Shown here one piece after another: positions 25,285 to 35,993 of a DNA stretch of 46,709 bases. The stretch is from Bacteroidales bacterium. Its GTDB lineage: Bacteria; Bacteroidota; Bacteroidia; Bacteroidales; WCHB1-69. Each line of letters opens with the position of its first letter. Positions within the stretch are counted from its first letter, which is position 1. The stretch is taken from positions 1 to 46,709 of the forward strand of contig JAGCVQ010000077.1 in assembly GCA_017962275.1 (NCBI GenBank), given 5' to 3'. The position numbers were made by a program, and so were the translations under genes. The notes below the pieces were generated by a model. That model ran no database searches and was not told the origin of the DNA. It worked only from the letters and a program-made list of their open reading frames with translations.

Positions 25285-27189
25285 TTATCGCGGCTGGTTC
25301 TCCCCGTTCCCTTTCTTCTTGCGTTTGGAACGGCGCTGTGTCCGTCGTTCCAGTCGAGCCTGACGGCGCTCCTCGATGCGCTGGAGCCGCTCTTCGATCC
25401 GCTGTTGGATTTCCCGATGGCGGTCGGCGCGTTCGGCACGGCGGGCGATGACATTGCTGCGCACCTCCGAGATGATGTCGCCGAGCACCAGCACCTGGAA
25501 CTTCCTGCGACGGCCCTCGTCCTGCATCAGCTGGTTGAACTTGAACTGTCCGTCGCGCATCCCCTCTTCCAGACAGGCCGCCTTGAATCGGGCGTAAGCG
25601 TTGTTGATGAGCCGGTGCGCCACGGGCGGGTTGAGCCGGAAACTGGCCCGTTTCGATTCGTATTCGATGTTGATGGCGCACAGCTTTTCGTCCACCACCT
25701 TGGCGAAATCCTCGGCCGTCTCCTGGGTGGTTTCAGGATCCTCAAATTCGAAGTAGAAATGATACACGGACTCATTTACGTCGGCGAAACCCACGAAGAA
25801 CGTGGTTTTCACGCCCGTTTCGGTCTCGGCCTGCTTCACAGCCTCGATGAACTGCGGTTCGTAGAGCTTCTCGCCGGTGAGCGACACGATGCCGTTGACC
25901 TTGCTCACCATGTGGATGGTCGGAGTCCCCTCGTATTTGCCGCCCACCTCGATGAGGTCGTTCATGTTGTATCGGAACAGCCCGGAGTAGGTGGTCACGT
26001 AGGCGCAGTAGCGGTGCCCGTACTCGAGCTCGTCCAACTGCAGGAAATGCTTGTTCGGGGAGTCGAGTTCCTCTTCCTCCACAAATTCGTAGTAGTGCAT
26101 GTGCGGGAACATCACCGATTCGTTGGTATCATCCAGGGCGAACCCGAACCGGCATTCCGTGGCGATATATCCAAGTTCTTGATAGAAAGTCTGTTCCAAA
26201 TCGAAGAAGTCGAGATACTTCTCCATATATACCTTTGTGTTACCGCATTTCCACGTACTGAGGATCTGGAGTTTCGGCCAGTACTGCCTGGGGAGGATGC
26301 GTCCGTTGTTCGCGTCGCGGAGCTGTCGCAGTTCGGCGGCGCGTTTCGGATTGGGGCGCATATAGCTGCGAAGCTCCTCGAGGATTTCGGGCGCGATTTG
26401 GAACTTGTCGGTCAGGGTGCCCCGCTCAATGTCGTCGATCATCGTGTCAAGATTCTCATCCACAGCGCGTTGTAACTCTAAGATGGTTGATGGGTTGGCG
26501 GTGGCCCAAAGGGTCACGTCCCAGTGTTGGACGGCCAGCCGCATGAGCGTGTAGTTACGGGCGGCGTAGTCCTCGATGGACATCACGCTGGCGGGGGCGG
26601 TGTAGCGTCGTTTGATGATGTGGGGGATGTCGCGCACCAGCACCCCGCTCACCGAACCGTAAATAGTGCCGTCGGGCGCGTAGCCTTCGCACTCCTTGCC
26701 CACGATGGGGAAGATGTGGCCCGCGAGCGCCAATGGGCGGTGTTTGATGAAGTTCCAAATCCACACGTGCGACATCTTCCCGTAAACATCCTTCAGGTAT
26801 TTGCGGGTCATGGGCACCCATTTGGGCTGTGCGGTGGTGCCGGAGGTGGTGGCGTACATGAGGGGGCGTCCGGGAAACAGGATGTTCTTTTCGCCGTTCT
26901 TGTGGCGTTCCACGAAGGGGCGAAGCGCCTCGTAGTCGTTCGGGGGAACTAAGTGCTGGTATAGGGAGAACAGCTCTTCGTCGGTGGGCGCGGAGAGGAT
27001 GTGCTCGAAGTGGTGAGTGTTTCCGTAGAAAGTGTGCTGGCTGATTTTCAGGATGTCGCGGAGGGTGTTCTCAGCGGCTAAACGCGGCCTTTGGGAGGCC
27101 AGTTTCAATCGTTGGGTCTGGATCCCGCCCGCCACGGAGAGCAGGAAGTTGATAGTCAGCGGATAATGTAGCCTTTTCGCCATAAGCAT
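25285..27189 (-). CDS. GH3-family acyl-adenylate/amidosynthetase-like protein with basic tail
   Basis: 634-aa member of the GH3 (auxin-responsive) family of ANL-superfamily adenylating enzymes, common in Bacteroidota, whose bacterial substrates are mostly unknown. The ATP-binding signature YATTSGTTAQPKWVPMT is near residues 111-127. Further conserved blocks are LQILSTWKCGNTKVYMEKYL (near 306), YIATECRFGFALDD (near 335), YSGLFRYNMNDLIEVGG (near 397) and NGIVSLTGEKLYE (near 424). The last ~60 residues are an added Arg/Glu-rich helix (RIEERLQRIEERRQARLERR) ending in a lysine cluster, which lies outside the usual GH3 domain. The start may be the second Met (27183). It has its own promoter. Confidence 0.85.
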   Translation of the reverse strand: MLMAKRLHYPLTINFLLSVAGGIQTQRLKLASQRPRLAAENTLRDILKISQHTFYGNTHHFEHILSAPTDEELFSLYQHLVPPNDYEALRPFVERHKNGEKNILFPGRPLMYATTSGTTAQPKWVPMTRKYLKDVYGKMSHVWIWNFIKHRPLALAGHIFPIVGKECEGYAPDGTIYGSVSGVLVRDIPHIIKRRYTAPASVMSIEDYAARNYTLMRLAVQHWDVTLWATANPSTILELQRAVDENLDTMIDDIERGTLTDKFQIAPEILEELRSYMRPNPKRAAELRQLRDANNGRILPRQYWPKLQILSTWKCGNTKVYMEKYLDFFDLEQTFYQELGYIATECRFGFALDDTNESVMFPHMHYYEFVEEEELDSPNKHFLQLDELEYGHRYCAYVTTYSGLFRYNMNDLIEVGGKYEGTPTIHMVSKVNGIVSLTGEKLYEPQFIEAVKQAETETGVKTTFFVGFADVNESVYHFYFEFEDPETTQETAEDFAKVVDEKLCAINIEYESKRASFRLNPPVAHRLINNAYARFKAACLEEGMRDGQFKFNQLMQDEGRRRKFQVLVLGDIISEVRSNVIARRAERADRHREIQQRIEERLQRIEERRQARLERRTQRRSKRKKKGNGENQPR

Positions 27190-27218
27190 TGTGTTGGTTC
27201 TCCATTCAATTCAAGCGG

Positions 27219-27226
27219 CAAAAATA
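27219..27226 (-). promoter_or_regulatory. -7 promoter element of the GH3 gene
   Basis: The minus strand reads TATTTTTG followed by CCGC, about 30 bases before the start codon. Confidence 0.6.
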
Positions 27227-27320
27227 CGATTTTTTTGGTATAAGGTGCAAGGTTCAAAGCTCAAGGTTCCGGCACTGTGAAAAAACTTTGCGGGGTGAGG
27301 AGATGTACGCACATTTTTTG

Positions 27321-27328
27321 TATTTTCG
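27321..27328 (+). promoter_or_regulatory. Probable -7 promoter element of ppdK
   Basis: TATTTTCG follows TTTTTTG, one base off the TAnnTTTG consensus, 45 bases before the ppdK start. The sequence before it (27236-27275) is a GGTTCAAAGCTCAAGG-type repeat. Confidence 0.45.
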
Positions 27329-27372
27329 CGGCCGTTTTTAGAGAAATATTTTTTATTCAAAACTACTAGAAA

Positions 27373-30096
<2,724 letters not shown>

Positions 30097-30124
30097 GCTT
30101 CGGATTACATAACCCCACATATCA

Positions 30125-30156
30125 ACGTAGAGACGCACGGCCGTGCGTCTCTACGT
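30125..30156. terminator. 32-base perfect palindrome after ppdK
   Basis: ACGTAGAGACGCACGG/CCGTGCGTCTCTACGT, followed by TTGTTTT, so it can serve as the ppdK terminator. It shares the outer arm GTAGAGACGCA with the palindrome after aroC, so the two belong to one dispersed family. Confidence 0.7.
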
Positions 30157-30196
30157 TTGTTTTAAAGAATATTAAGGAGCGTTATGGCGCTAACCC

Positions 30197-30928
30197 TTAG
30201 CCGAGGGCGACCGTGGTCAGATATTGCGAGCGGCCGTACTGGAAGCTCCCTTCGTCGGAGCGCATCATCAGCGTGTAGGCATAACCGTTGTCGGAGGAAT
30301 TTTCCGCCCCGTCGGAGCCGCCGGTGAGGCTGAGTCCCGTCGATGTGAGCGACATGGGCACGGCATAGATGTGCGCCACATTGCCGGTTTCGGTAGTTTG
30401 CGTGTCGAGGCTGATGGTGGTCTCCCCGGCGGGCAGCACCTCGTAAACAGTACGCGTGTAGAGGCCCACCGTGGTGTCGTAAACCACTGCGATCATCATC
30501 ACGGCGTCCACTTTTTCCGGCAGAGCGCCCAACGTTCCGCCCACCAGTCCGTCAGTAACGGTCATCTCGTTCACCGAGACGGGTGCGGCGACTCCTTGCG
30601 AGAACATGAGGTCGTTGGCGTTGAGTGTGGCTGTGACCGACCCGCCTGCAACGCTCACGTTCGCATGACGGATGATATTGCTGCTGAAAAGCGAGCGACG
30701 GCTCCGGCGTTCAGAGCTCATGCCCACCAGCACCTCTTTGGGCACAATCTTGTTGATCATGCCCGCGAGGGCGAATTTGGCACGGCTCGACATCTGCGCC
30801 GCTGTGCGCGGGTTGAACACTTCCTTTTTGTAAGGCACGATGACTTGTTTGCCATTCACGACTTTGAAAACTAAGCCGCCAATGCGGCCGGTCCATTGAC
30901 TGAGACCATTAAAATCGGTTTTTCCCAT
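30197..30928 (-). CDS. Uncharacterised protein resembling DUF6266-type proteins
   Basis: 243-aa protein without a signal peptide or membrane segment. The N-terminal third is polar and basic (GLSQWTGRIGGLVFKVVNGKQVIV, residues 8-31; SSRAKFALAGMINKIVPKEVL, near 47-67). The pattern, a short glycine-rich start, a VFKVVNGKQV strand pair and an FNPRTAAQMSSRAKF stretch, recalls Bacteroidota DUF6266-type proteins of unknown function. The remaining two thirds look like two beta-sandwich domains with many Thr/Ser/Val. No catalytic motif. Its leader is unusual: the nearest -7 element (31184-31191) is about 255 bases upstream with a family B hairpin repeat between. The function is not known. Confidence 0.6.
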   Translation of the reverse strand: MGKTDFNGLSQWTGRIGGLVFKVVNGKQVIVPYKKEVFNPRTAAQMSSRAKFALAGMINKIVPKEVLVGMSSERRSRRSLFSSNIIRHANVSVAGGSVTATLNANDLMFSQGVAAPVSVNEMTVTDGLVGGTLGALPEKVDAVMMIAVVYDTTVGLYTRTVYEVLPAGETTISLDTQTTETGNVAHIYAVPMSLTSTGLSLTGGSDGAENSSDNGYAYTLMMRSDEGSFQYGRSQYLTTVALG

Positions 30929-31056
30929 AGTGTTAAAATTTTAAGGGTTAATGAATAAGGTTAATTGTCTATGGTTGATGGTGTATAGTTTATAGTTTAT
31001 GGTTGAAAGTAGAGGCTTCATCGAATAGAGTCTTCATCAAGAAGTGGGAGGTAATC

Positions 31057-31094
31057 CCCCTCCTCTCAGGAGGGGTGGCCGAAGGCCGGGGTGG
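31057..31094 (+). repeat. Dispersed hairpin repeat, family B, copy 2
   Basis: CCCCTCCT-CTC-AGGAGGGG followed by GGCC-GAA-GGCC and GGGGTGGT. Same layout as 11733-11770, with the second stem changed on both strands. Confidence 0.75.
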
Positions 31095-31183
31095 TCTCGC
31101 CCGCAGCGGCCGTCAGGCCACTGCCAATTACTAGACAATATGTCAAAGAACGTCTGAAGCAGTTCGCGAACTGATTTCGACGG

Positions 31184-31191
31184 CAAAGATA
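31184..31191 (-). promoter_or_regulatory. Leftward -7 element upstream of the DUF6266-like gene
   Basis: The minus strand reads TATCTTTG followed by CCG. The only leftward gene it could serve is the one starting at 30928, which would give a leader of about 250 bases. Confidence 0.5.
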
Positions 31192-31287
31192 CAACCGGGG
31201 AGAAATTGTGGGTTTGAAAGAAACTTTGTGAAAGTCTCATACAAACCCTCAGTCTGATAGACAACAAGTTACGGATAAAAAAAGAAA

Positions 31288-31311
31288 GTTTGTAAGGTTA
31301 ACCTTACAAAC
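31288..31311. promoter_or_regulatory. 24-base perfect palindrome, possible operator
   Basis: GTTTGTAAGGTT/AACCTTACAAAC, fully self-complementary, between two divergent promoter elements (31184-31191 leftward, 31408-31415 rightward). It could bind a dimeric regulator or be another hairpin repeat. No T-run terminator pattern follows. Confidence 0.4.
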
Positions 31312-31407
31312 CCACAGTCTTTGGTTGGTAGGATTGGCCGCATCGCGACAACCCAACCACGCCCTTTTTTTTTCTCGCGCATTTTTGGTGCGCCGTGTTG
31401 TTTTTTG

Positions 31408-31415
31408 TACTTTTG
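31408..31415 (+). promoter_or_regulatory. -7 promoter element of the DUF1848 gene
   Basis: TACTTTTG followed by CGG, with TTGTTTTTTG upstream, about 57 bases before the start codon. Confidence 0.65.
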
Positions 31416-31472
31416 CGGCAGTAAATCGATTGAATATTCAATTCTTGAACAAGACAATCTTTCGCGCTGACA

Positions 31473-32537
31473 ATGGCAACCTGGAAAAAGATACGCATAC
31501 AGCGGGAGAATGGCGAAACGGTGGACGCGCAGGCGCCTGTGATAATTTCGGCCAGCCGCAGCACCGACATCCCCGCGTTCTACGCCGACTGGTTTTTCCA
31601 TCGGCTGAAAGTCGGCTATTCGGCGTGGACCAATCCGTTTAACGGGGTAAAGAGTTATGTTTTCTTCCAGAACACTCGGTTCATCGTGTTTTGGTCAAAG
31701 AATCCACGGCCGCTGCTCTCGCATCTCGACGAGTTGGAAGCGCGAGGCATCCATTGCTATGTGCAGTTCACGTTGAATGACTACGAGAAGGAAGGGCTGG
31801 AAAAGGGTGTTCCGCCGATAGGGGAGCGGATTGACACGTTTAAGGAATTGGTGGACAAGTTGGGACTGGGGCGTGTGGTATGGCGTTTCGACCCGCTGAT
31901 GCTGACCGACCAAATCGGCATTGACGATTTGTTGGCAAAGATCGAACGTATTGGCGAACATCTTGTGGGATATACGGAGAAGTTGGTGTTCAGCTACGCC
32001 GACATTGCGGCCTACAAGAAGGTGAAGTCCAACTTGGAGAAAAGCCGCGTGAACTATACGGAATGGACATTACCGCAAATGGAGGAATTCGCCAGACAGC
32101 TTTCGGAACTCAACCGCAAGTGGCATTACCAGCTGGCCACGTGCGGCGAGATGATCGACCTTGAGCGGTACGGCATTCAGCACAACCGCTGCGTGGACGA
32201 CGAGCTGATGATCCGTTTCGCGCACCACGACCTCCTGCTGATGGATTTCCTTGGCGTGGAGGTGAGAACCATTGAAAGTTCCCTTTTCGGCGAAGAAGCG
32301 CTCCCGGAGAATGCAATCAAATTAAGTCCTACCCTGTATGCCATTAAAAAGAAGGACAACCGCGACAAAGGCCAGCGCCACTTCTGCGGCTGCATCGCAA
32401 GCAAGGACATCGGCGAGTACAACACCTGCCCACACCTTTGTGAGTATTGCTACGCGAACACGAGCAAGGAGACGGCGATGAGGAGGTGGGGAGAGCACCA
32501 GAGTGATGGGTTTGGGGAGATGATTGCGGGGAGGTGA
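31473..32537 (+). CDS. DUF1848 protein with radical-SAM-like cysteine motif
   Basis: 354-aa protein of the DUF1848 family. The N-terminal core has IISASRSTDIPAFYADWFFHRLKVG (near 25-49), then FIVFWSKNPRPLL (near 70), HCYVQFTLNDYE (near 94) and VVWRFDPLM (near 130), in the layout of a TIM-barrel with substrate-binding loops. The C-terminus carries clustered cysteines in HFCGCIASKDIGEYNTCPHLCEYCYAN (near 304-330), whose CPHLCEYCY part has the look of an Fe-S radical-SAM cluster motif placed at the end instead of the start. A radical-SAM-like enzyme is therefore a reasonable inference; the substrate is unknown. It has its own promoter and no co-directional partner. Confidence 0.82.
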   Translation: MATWKKIRIQRENGETVDAQAPVIISASRSTDIPAFYADWFFHRLKVGYSAWTNPFNGVKSYVFFQNTRFIVFWSKNPRPLLSHLDELEARGIHCYVQFTLNDYEKEGLEKGVPPIGERIDTFKELVDKLGLGRVVWRFDPLMLTDQIGIDDLLAKIERIGEHLVGYTEKLVFSYADIAAYKKVKSNLEKSRVNYTEWTLPQMEEFARQLSELNRKWHYQLATCGEMIDLERYGIQHNRCVDDELMIRFAHHDLLLMDFLGVEVRTIESSLFGEEALPENAIKLSPTLYAIKKKDNRDKGQRHFCGCIASKDIGEYNTCPHLCEYCYANTSKETAMRRWGEHQSDGFGEMIAGR

Positions 32538-32557
32538 GTGTAGAATTGCCCTTCTGT

Positions 32558-32713
32558 CTAAATCCCTCTTCTCTGAAGCTCACGAATTCTCTCTTGGATT
32601 TCTTCTAACAAAACCTGATTATTCTTTGTGCCGGACATGTTTTTGTGGGTGTCACAAGGTCTTCCATCTACTATGGAATTTAAAAAACGTTTAATTGAGT
32701 TGAAAATGAACAT
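32558..32713 (-). CDS. Candidate 51-aa small protein downstream of the helicase
   Basis: A 52-codon open frame on the minus strand, starting 51 bases after the helicase stop. The product begins MFIFNSIKRFLNSIVDGRPC and ends in an amphipathic helix, NNQVLLEEIQERIRELQRRG. The composition looks coding: polar helix with regular Leu/Ile spacing. I recognise no family. No clear ribosome-binding site or separate promoter is seen, so it would depend on readthrough from the helicase gene. A remnant of a longer gene is also possible. Confidence 0.4.
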   Translation of the reverse strand: MFIFNSIKRFLNSIVDGRPCDTHKNMSGTKNNQVLLEEIQERIRELQRRGI

Positions 32714-32764
32714 ATTCTTGTGTTTTTTGATGTTAAAAATTCGTGTGTGTTCTTTGCAATGAAT

Positions 32765-34849
32765 TTATGACTCTTTCGTGTTAATTCTCCGTGCTCTTCG
32801 ACTAAATTTCTGAAACTCGGAACTGGTTTTGTCAGCCTCATTGAGTTGCTTTTCAAAGTCCGTATCAGAAACAGCTTTATCGTTGAATGCTAACACAAAA
32901 GCATTTTTCTCTTCTTCCTCATCTATTTCAATATGCAGGTCGTTAGCAAATGCTTCTTTGCGAATCATCATGTATGCGGGCAAATACTCAGGACAGAGCT
33001 TTACCAGATGTCGGCAAGTTTCAAGATTTGAACGACCAAGTTTTTGATTGAGTAGAGATTCAAACAAATACTGTTTCTTGTCAATAGCCATCTTTTCATC
33101 CGAATTAGTTGAAATTTCTCGGATATATTTAGCCATATTGTCAGCTTCTTCATATCGTTCCAAACGATACAATGCTTTAGCTTTGATAAACAAACCTTCA
33201 AGACAGGGACTCTTTTTTTGTGCCGTCTTTTTGTCAAACACAATATCCGAATACCCTATAGCTTCCTCATATCGCCCTCCGTAGAGGCACAACACCGCAT
33301 TCAAAAAGTCACAAGTCATGCTGCAATCTTTTAGCAATGGAACATTCTTTGTGGCATCATGCAGACATTCATCGTCAAGCATCACATCGAACATCCGTTT
33401 GGCTACGAGAGCTGCATTTCTGTAGTCTCCGCTCTTGATTTTGGCAATGACTTGTTTCATGCACACTTGAACAGCACCATCATAGTCCTGATCATTAAAA
33501 CATGTGGCAAACTCCTTGCCGAATTTGTACTCCTCATCTATCATAAGCAGATCGTTGAACGAATTGGCAAAAGCCTTAATCTCTGCATTTTGCTTGATAT
33601 GATACGAGCACAGCTTGTTACTCAAAGTAAGCCCCTCCAACGAACGCATTCGGCTGATGGCCACGTATGCTTGTCCGGGAGCGAAAGTTCCTCGTGTCAA
33701 ATCAAAATGCATACGGTCGAATGTCATTCCCTGTGACTTATGTATGGTAATAGCCCAAGCCAGCTTTAAAGGATATTGTGTGAAACGTCCAACAATTTTC
33801 GATTCAACCTTACGGGCCTCCTCGTTATACACACTTTCCTTGCTTTCCCATACCATTTTTTCCACATTGACTTTTTCGCCATCTTCCAAAACTACAACAA
33901 TCTGGTCATCAGTCAATTTACTTACTATGGCAATGGTGCCGTTAACCACACCTCTTAGATAATCATTGCGACAAAAGATGACCTGCGCGCCGATCTTAAG
34001 TTTCAGATTAACTGGTACAGGAGCATCTTGTATCTTGAATTTTCCATCCAAAACACCTTCATAACAGAATTCCTCTGCTTCTATCTCGTCTAACCTCATC
34101 TCATTAATGCTTTCCGCAATTCGATTATACGCCGTCAGGGTTACCGAATAATCACCCACTTTGTCATCAGAACTTACATGCTCATTGATGATTTCAAAAT
34201 CCTCTTGTTTATTCTCGCCCACACGCATACGGTCCAAGATGTCCAAGAATGGCTGATCTTTCTGACGATAAACCTTCTGAAACTCTATTTTGGGCAAATT
34301 CATTCGTTTCAGCGCGTACGCTTTGTAGAAATAAGGGGTGCCATTCCCATAAAAGTCCCGGAGCATATCTTCATCCGCCGTACCCCGCTTATATACTGGC
34401 GGCAATTGGAACAAATCACCTACAAACACCACCTGCTTGCCGCCAAAAGGCAAATGTGAATAGGTTAATGCCCTGAGGAACCGATCCATGCCATCCACCA
34501 TATCAGCTCTCACCATTGATGCCTCATCAACGATAATGGTATCCGTTTTCTCCAACACACGCCTTTTCTCTAATGACACCTCCATGTGAGAGGCAGGACC
34601 AATAATCTCCAATGGAAAACCGAAAAAAGAATGCATCGTTTGACCTCCGACATTGAGGGCGGCTATACCAGTAGGGGCAAGAACCAGAAAGTTTTTGTTG
34701 ATTTCCTTTTGGATCCTTTTCACAAAAGTGGTTTTGCCAGTACCCGCCTTTCCTGTAATGAAAAGACTGTTGTTGGTGTTTGCCACAATGTCGAAAGCTT
34801 TTTGCTGCTCGAAGTTGGTTGGGTCAAATGTGAATTCTTCTTTCTCCAT
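32765..34849 (-). CDS. Pif1/RecD-like helicase with C-terminal TPR-like region
   Basis: 694-aa superfamily 1 DNA helicase. Walker A is TGKAGTGKTT (residues 32-41), Walker B IIVDEASMV (near 106), motif III FVGDLFQLPPV (near 141), and the late motif WAITIHKSQGMTFDR (near 371-385) followed by YVAISRMRSLEGL, the Pif1/RecD2-type arrangement. After about residue 430 the helicase core ends and a ~200-residue helical region follows with repeating YEEAIGY/ALYRLERYEEADNMA-type units, resembling TPRs, then an acidic stretch (EIDEEEEKNAF) and a basic tail. The helicase-plus-TPR form occurs in Bacteroidota. Own promoter at 34873-34880. Role in repair or in defence cannot be decided; context is accessory. 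Confidence 0.85.
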   Translation of the reverse strand: MEKEEFTFDPTNFEQQKAFDIVANTNNSLFITGKAGTGKTTFVKRIQKEINKNFLVLAPTGIAALNVGGQTMHSFFGFPLEIIGPASHMEVSLEKRRVLEKTDTIIVDEASMVRADMVDGMDRFLRALTYSHLPFGGKQVVFVGDLFQLPPVYKRGTADEDMLRDFYGNGTPYFYKAYALKRMNLPKIEFQKVYRQKDQPFLDILDRMRVGENKQEDFEIINEHVSSDDKVGDYSVTLTAYNRIAESINEMRLDEIEAEEFCYEGVLDGKFKIQDAPVPVNLKLKIGAQVIFCRNDYLRGVVNGTIAIVSKLTDDQIVVVLEDGEKVNVEKMVWESKESVYNEEARKVESKIVGRFTQYPLKLAWAITIHKSQGMTFDRMHFDLTRGTFAPGQAYVAISRMRSLEGLTLSNKLCSYHIKQNAEIKAFANSFNDLLMIDEEYKFGKEFATCFNDQDYDGAVQVCMKQVIAKIKSGDYRNAALVAKRMFDVMLDDECLHDATKNVPLLKDCSMTCDFLNAVLCLYGGRYEEAIGYSDIVFDKKTAQKKSPCLEGLFIKAKALYRLERYEEADNMAKYIREISTNSDEKMAIDKKQYLFESLLNQKLGRSNLETCRHLVKLCPEYLPAYMMIRKEAFANDLHIEIDEEEEKNAFVLAFNDKAVSDTDFEKQLNEADKTSSEFQKFSRRARRINTKES

Positions 34850-34872
34850 CGTTGTTCTTTTGATTTCGGATG

Positions 34873-34880
34873 CAAAAGTA
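34873..34880 (-). promoter_or_regulatory. -7 promoter element of the helicase gene
   Basis: The minus strand reads TACTTTTG followed by CATCC, 23 bases before the start codon. It separates the helicase from the five-gene operon that ends at 35050. Confidence 0.6.
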
Positions 34881-35049
34881 CAACGATGGTGCGAAGTCTA
34901 TTTTCGCAAGTTTTCTGTTAGGGAAAAGTAAAGCAGATTATGGTGTGAGTCCGCCTTATGTATCAAACATTCCCTCGTATTTCGTTTATTTAAACAACAA
35001 TGAGAGAACCAGTTTTATCTGATTAATACTTATATACATTAGTAGAAAC

Positions 35050-35991
35050 TCATAAATCAAACAAAGTCGTTCTATTTAACACAAAGCTACATATTTCTTC
35101 GATTGATTTTGTTGAAATCACACGCACGCTTGACTCTTTTAACAATTCTCTATTGAGGTCAAATTGGGCATTATCGTGATCTATTTCGGGGTTGTACATC
35201 ACATATCTTTGTCTATTGTATTCTTTTGCTTTTCCCATAGCATGGCGAGAGCCACTGTCGTTTCCTTGGTCGTTTGGAGCATAGCTCGCAGCCAAACAAA
35301 TTGCCTTACAAAACATTGCTTGTAATCTATCTCTTTTTACATACCGATCAACAAGTTCTTTCTTCGATGATGCTTCTTTGTAATATTCAGTTACAAGTAA
35401 TCCGTTTTTTGATACAATTTCATCTGATAATAATCTATTCTCAGAAGGGATAATGTTCTTTAATGTGCCCGGCAAAATAGCTATAGTTTTACCATTAGAA
35501 TCAAGTGCTTGCTTATGTGAAATGCTATCACAGCCTTTAGCAAGACCACTTACAATATTACATCCTCCTGTAACTAAAGCCTTCACAAAAGCACGTTCTC
35601 TTTCTTCTATGCCATGTTCCGGGTTAAGCACCCCAACAACAGCAACATTCTTATCCATTTTATGAAGTAATGATATGTTCCCTTTATAAAACAATACGAC
35701 AGGTCTTTCTCCTCCCTTAACCGTATCAGGAACAACAGGGAAATCTTCATCGCCATACGCCACCACACCGTCTAAACTACATTCTTCCGAATTAAATAAC
35801 GTCTCTATGTCATTTCTTTTCCGAAGGAATATTTCGTATGATAGTTCGAAGTTTTTTGTTGCATAAGATATCATTTTCCAAATTGTGCGCAAATCTTGGC
35901 CTCTTCGAATGTTTTTATAAATCCAAGCAGGACCAATACCTTTACATTCTAACGCAGTAAGAACATTTAATGCATTCTCAGTGTATATCAT
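35050..35991 (-). CDS. DprA/Smf-like (SLOG-fold) protein, last gene of five-gene operon
   Basis: 313-aa protein with a DprA-type Rossmann domain. Key blocks: VVAYGDEDFPVV (near 76-87), VVLFYKGNISLL (near 98), VAVVGVLNPEHGIEERERAF (near 116), the core NIVSGLAKGCDSISHKQAL (near 145-163), and KTIAILPGTLKNIIPSENRLL (near 168-188). These match the nucleotide- or ssDNA-binding face of DprA, but the N-terminus is not the usual HhH-SAM region in full and the C-terminal ~100 residues differ, so this is a DprA paralogue and not the housekeeping transformation protein. It starts two bases after the PRTase gene stop and so is co-translated with it. In the described ShosTA defence system a DprA-like protein is the antitoxin of a PRTase-domain toxin (from memory), a suggestive parallel. 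Confidence 0.75.
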   Translation of the reverse strand: MIYTENALNVLTALECKGIGPAWIYKNIRRGQDLRTIWKMISYATKNFELSYEIFLRKRNDIETLFNSEECSLDGVVAYGDEDFPVVPDTVKGGERPVVLFYKGNISLLHKMDKNVAVVGVLNPEHGIEERERAFVKALVTGGCNIVSGLAKGCDSISHKQALDSNGKTIAILPGTLKNIIPSENRLLSDEIVSKNGLLVTEYYKEASSKKELVDRYVKRDRLQAMFCKAICLAASYAPNDQGNDSGSRHAMGKAKEYNRQRYVMYNPEIDHDNAQFDLNRELLKESSVRVISTKSIEEICSFVLNRTTLFDL

Positions 35992-35993
35992 TT

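Larger units (their letters stand above)
30929..31472. other. Gene-free gap with repeats, a palindrome and divergent promoters
   Basis: This 544-base gap contains, in order, TATAGTTTATGGTTGA tandem units (30969-31005), a family B hairpin repeat (31057-31094), a leftward -7 element (31184-31191), and the direct-repeat phrase ACAAACCC(T/A)CAGTCT twice (near 31241 and 31305). A 24-base perfect palindrome lies at 31288-31311 and a rightward -7 element at 31408-31415. No open frame with recognisable coding character was found. Confidence 0.7.

Noticed and set aside
25405-26475. 356-aa open frame opposite the GH3 gene
   Set aside because: Antisense to a gene with clear family motifs; no recognisable motif of its own.
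35050-35991. DprA-like gene as the housekeeping dprA for natural transformation
   Set aside because: It sits in a tight operon with PRTase and HAD genes in accessory DNA and differs from canonical DprA outside the Rossmann core.
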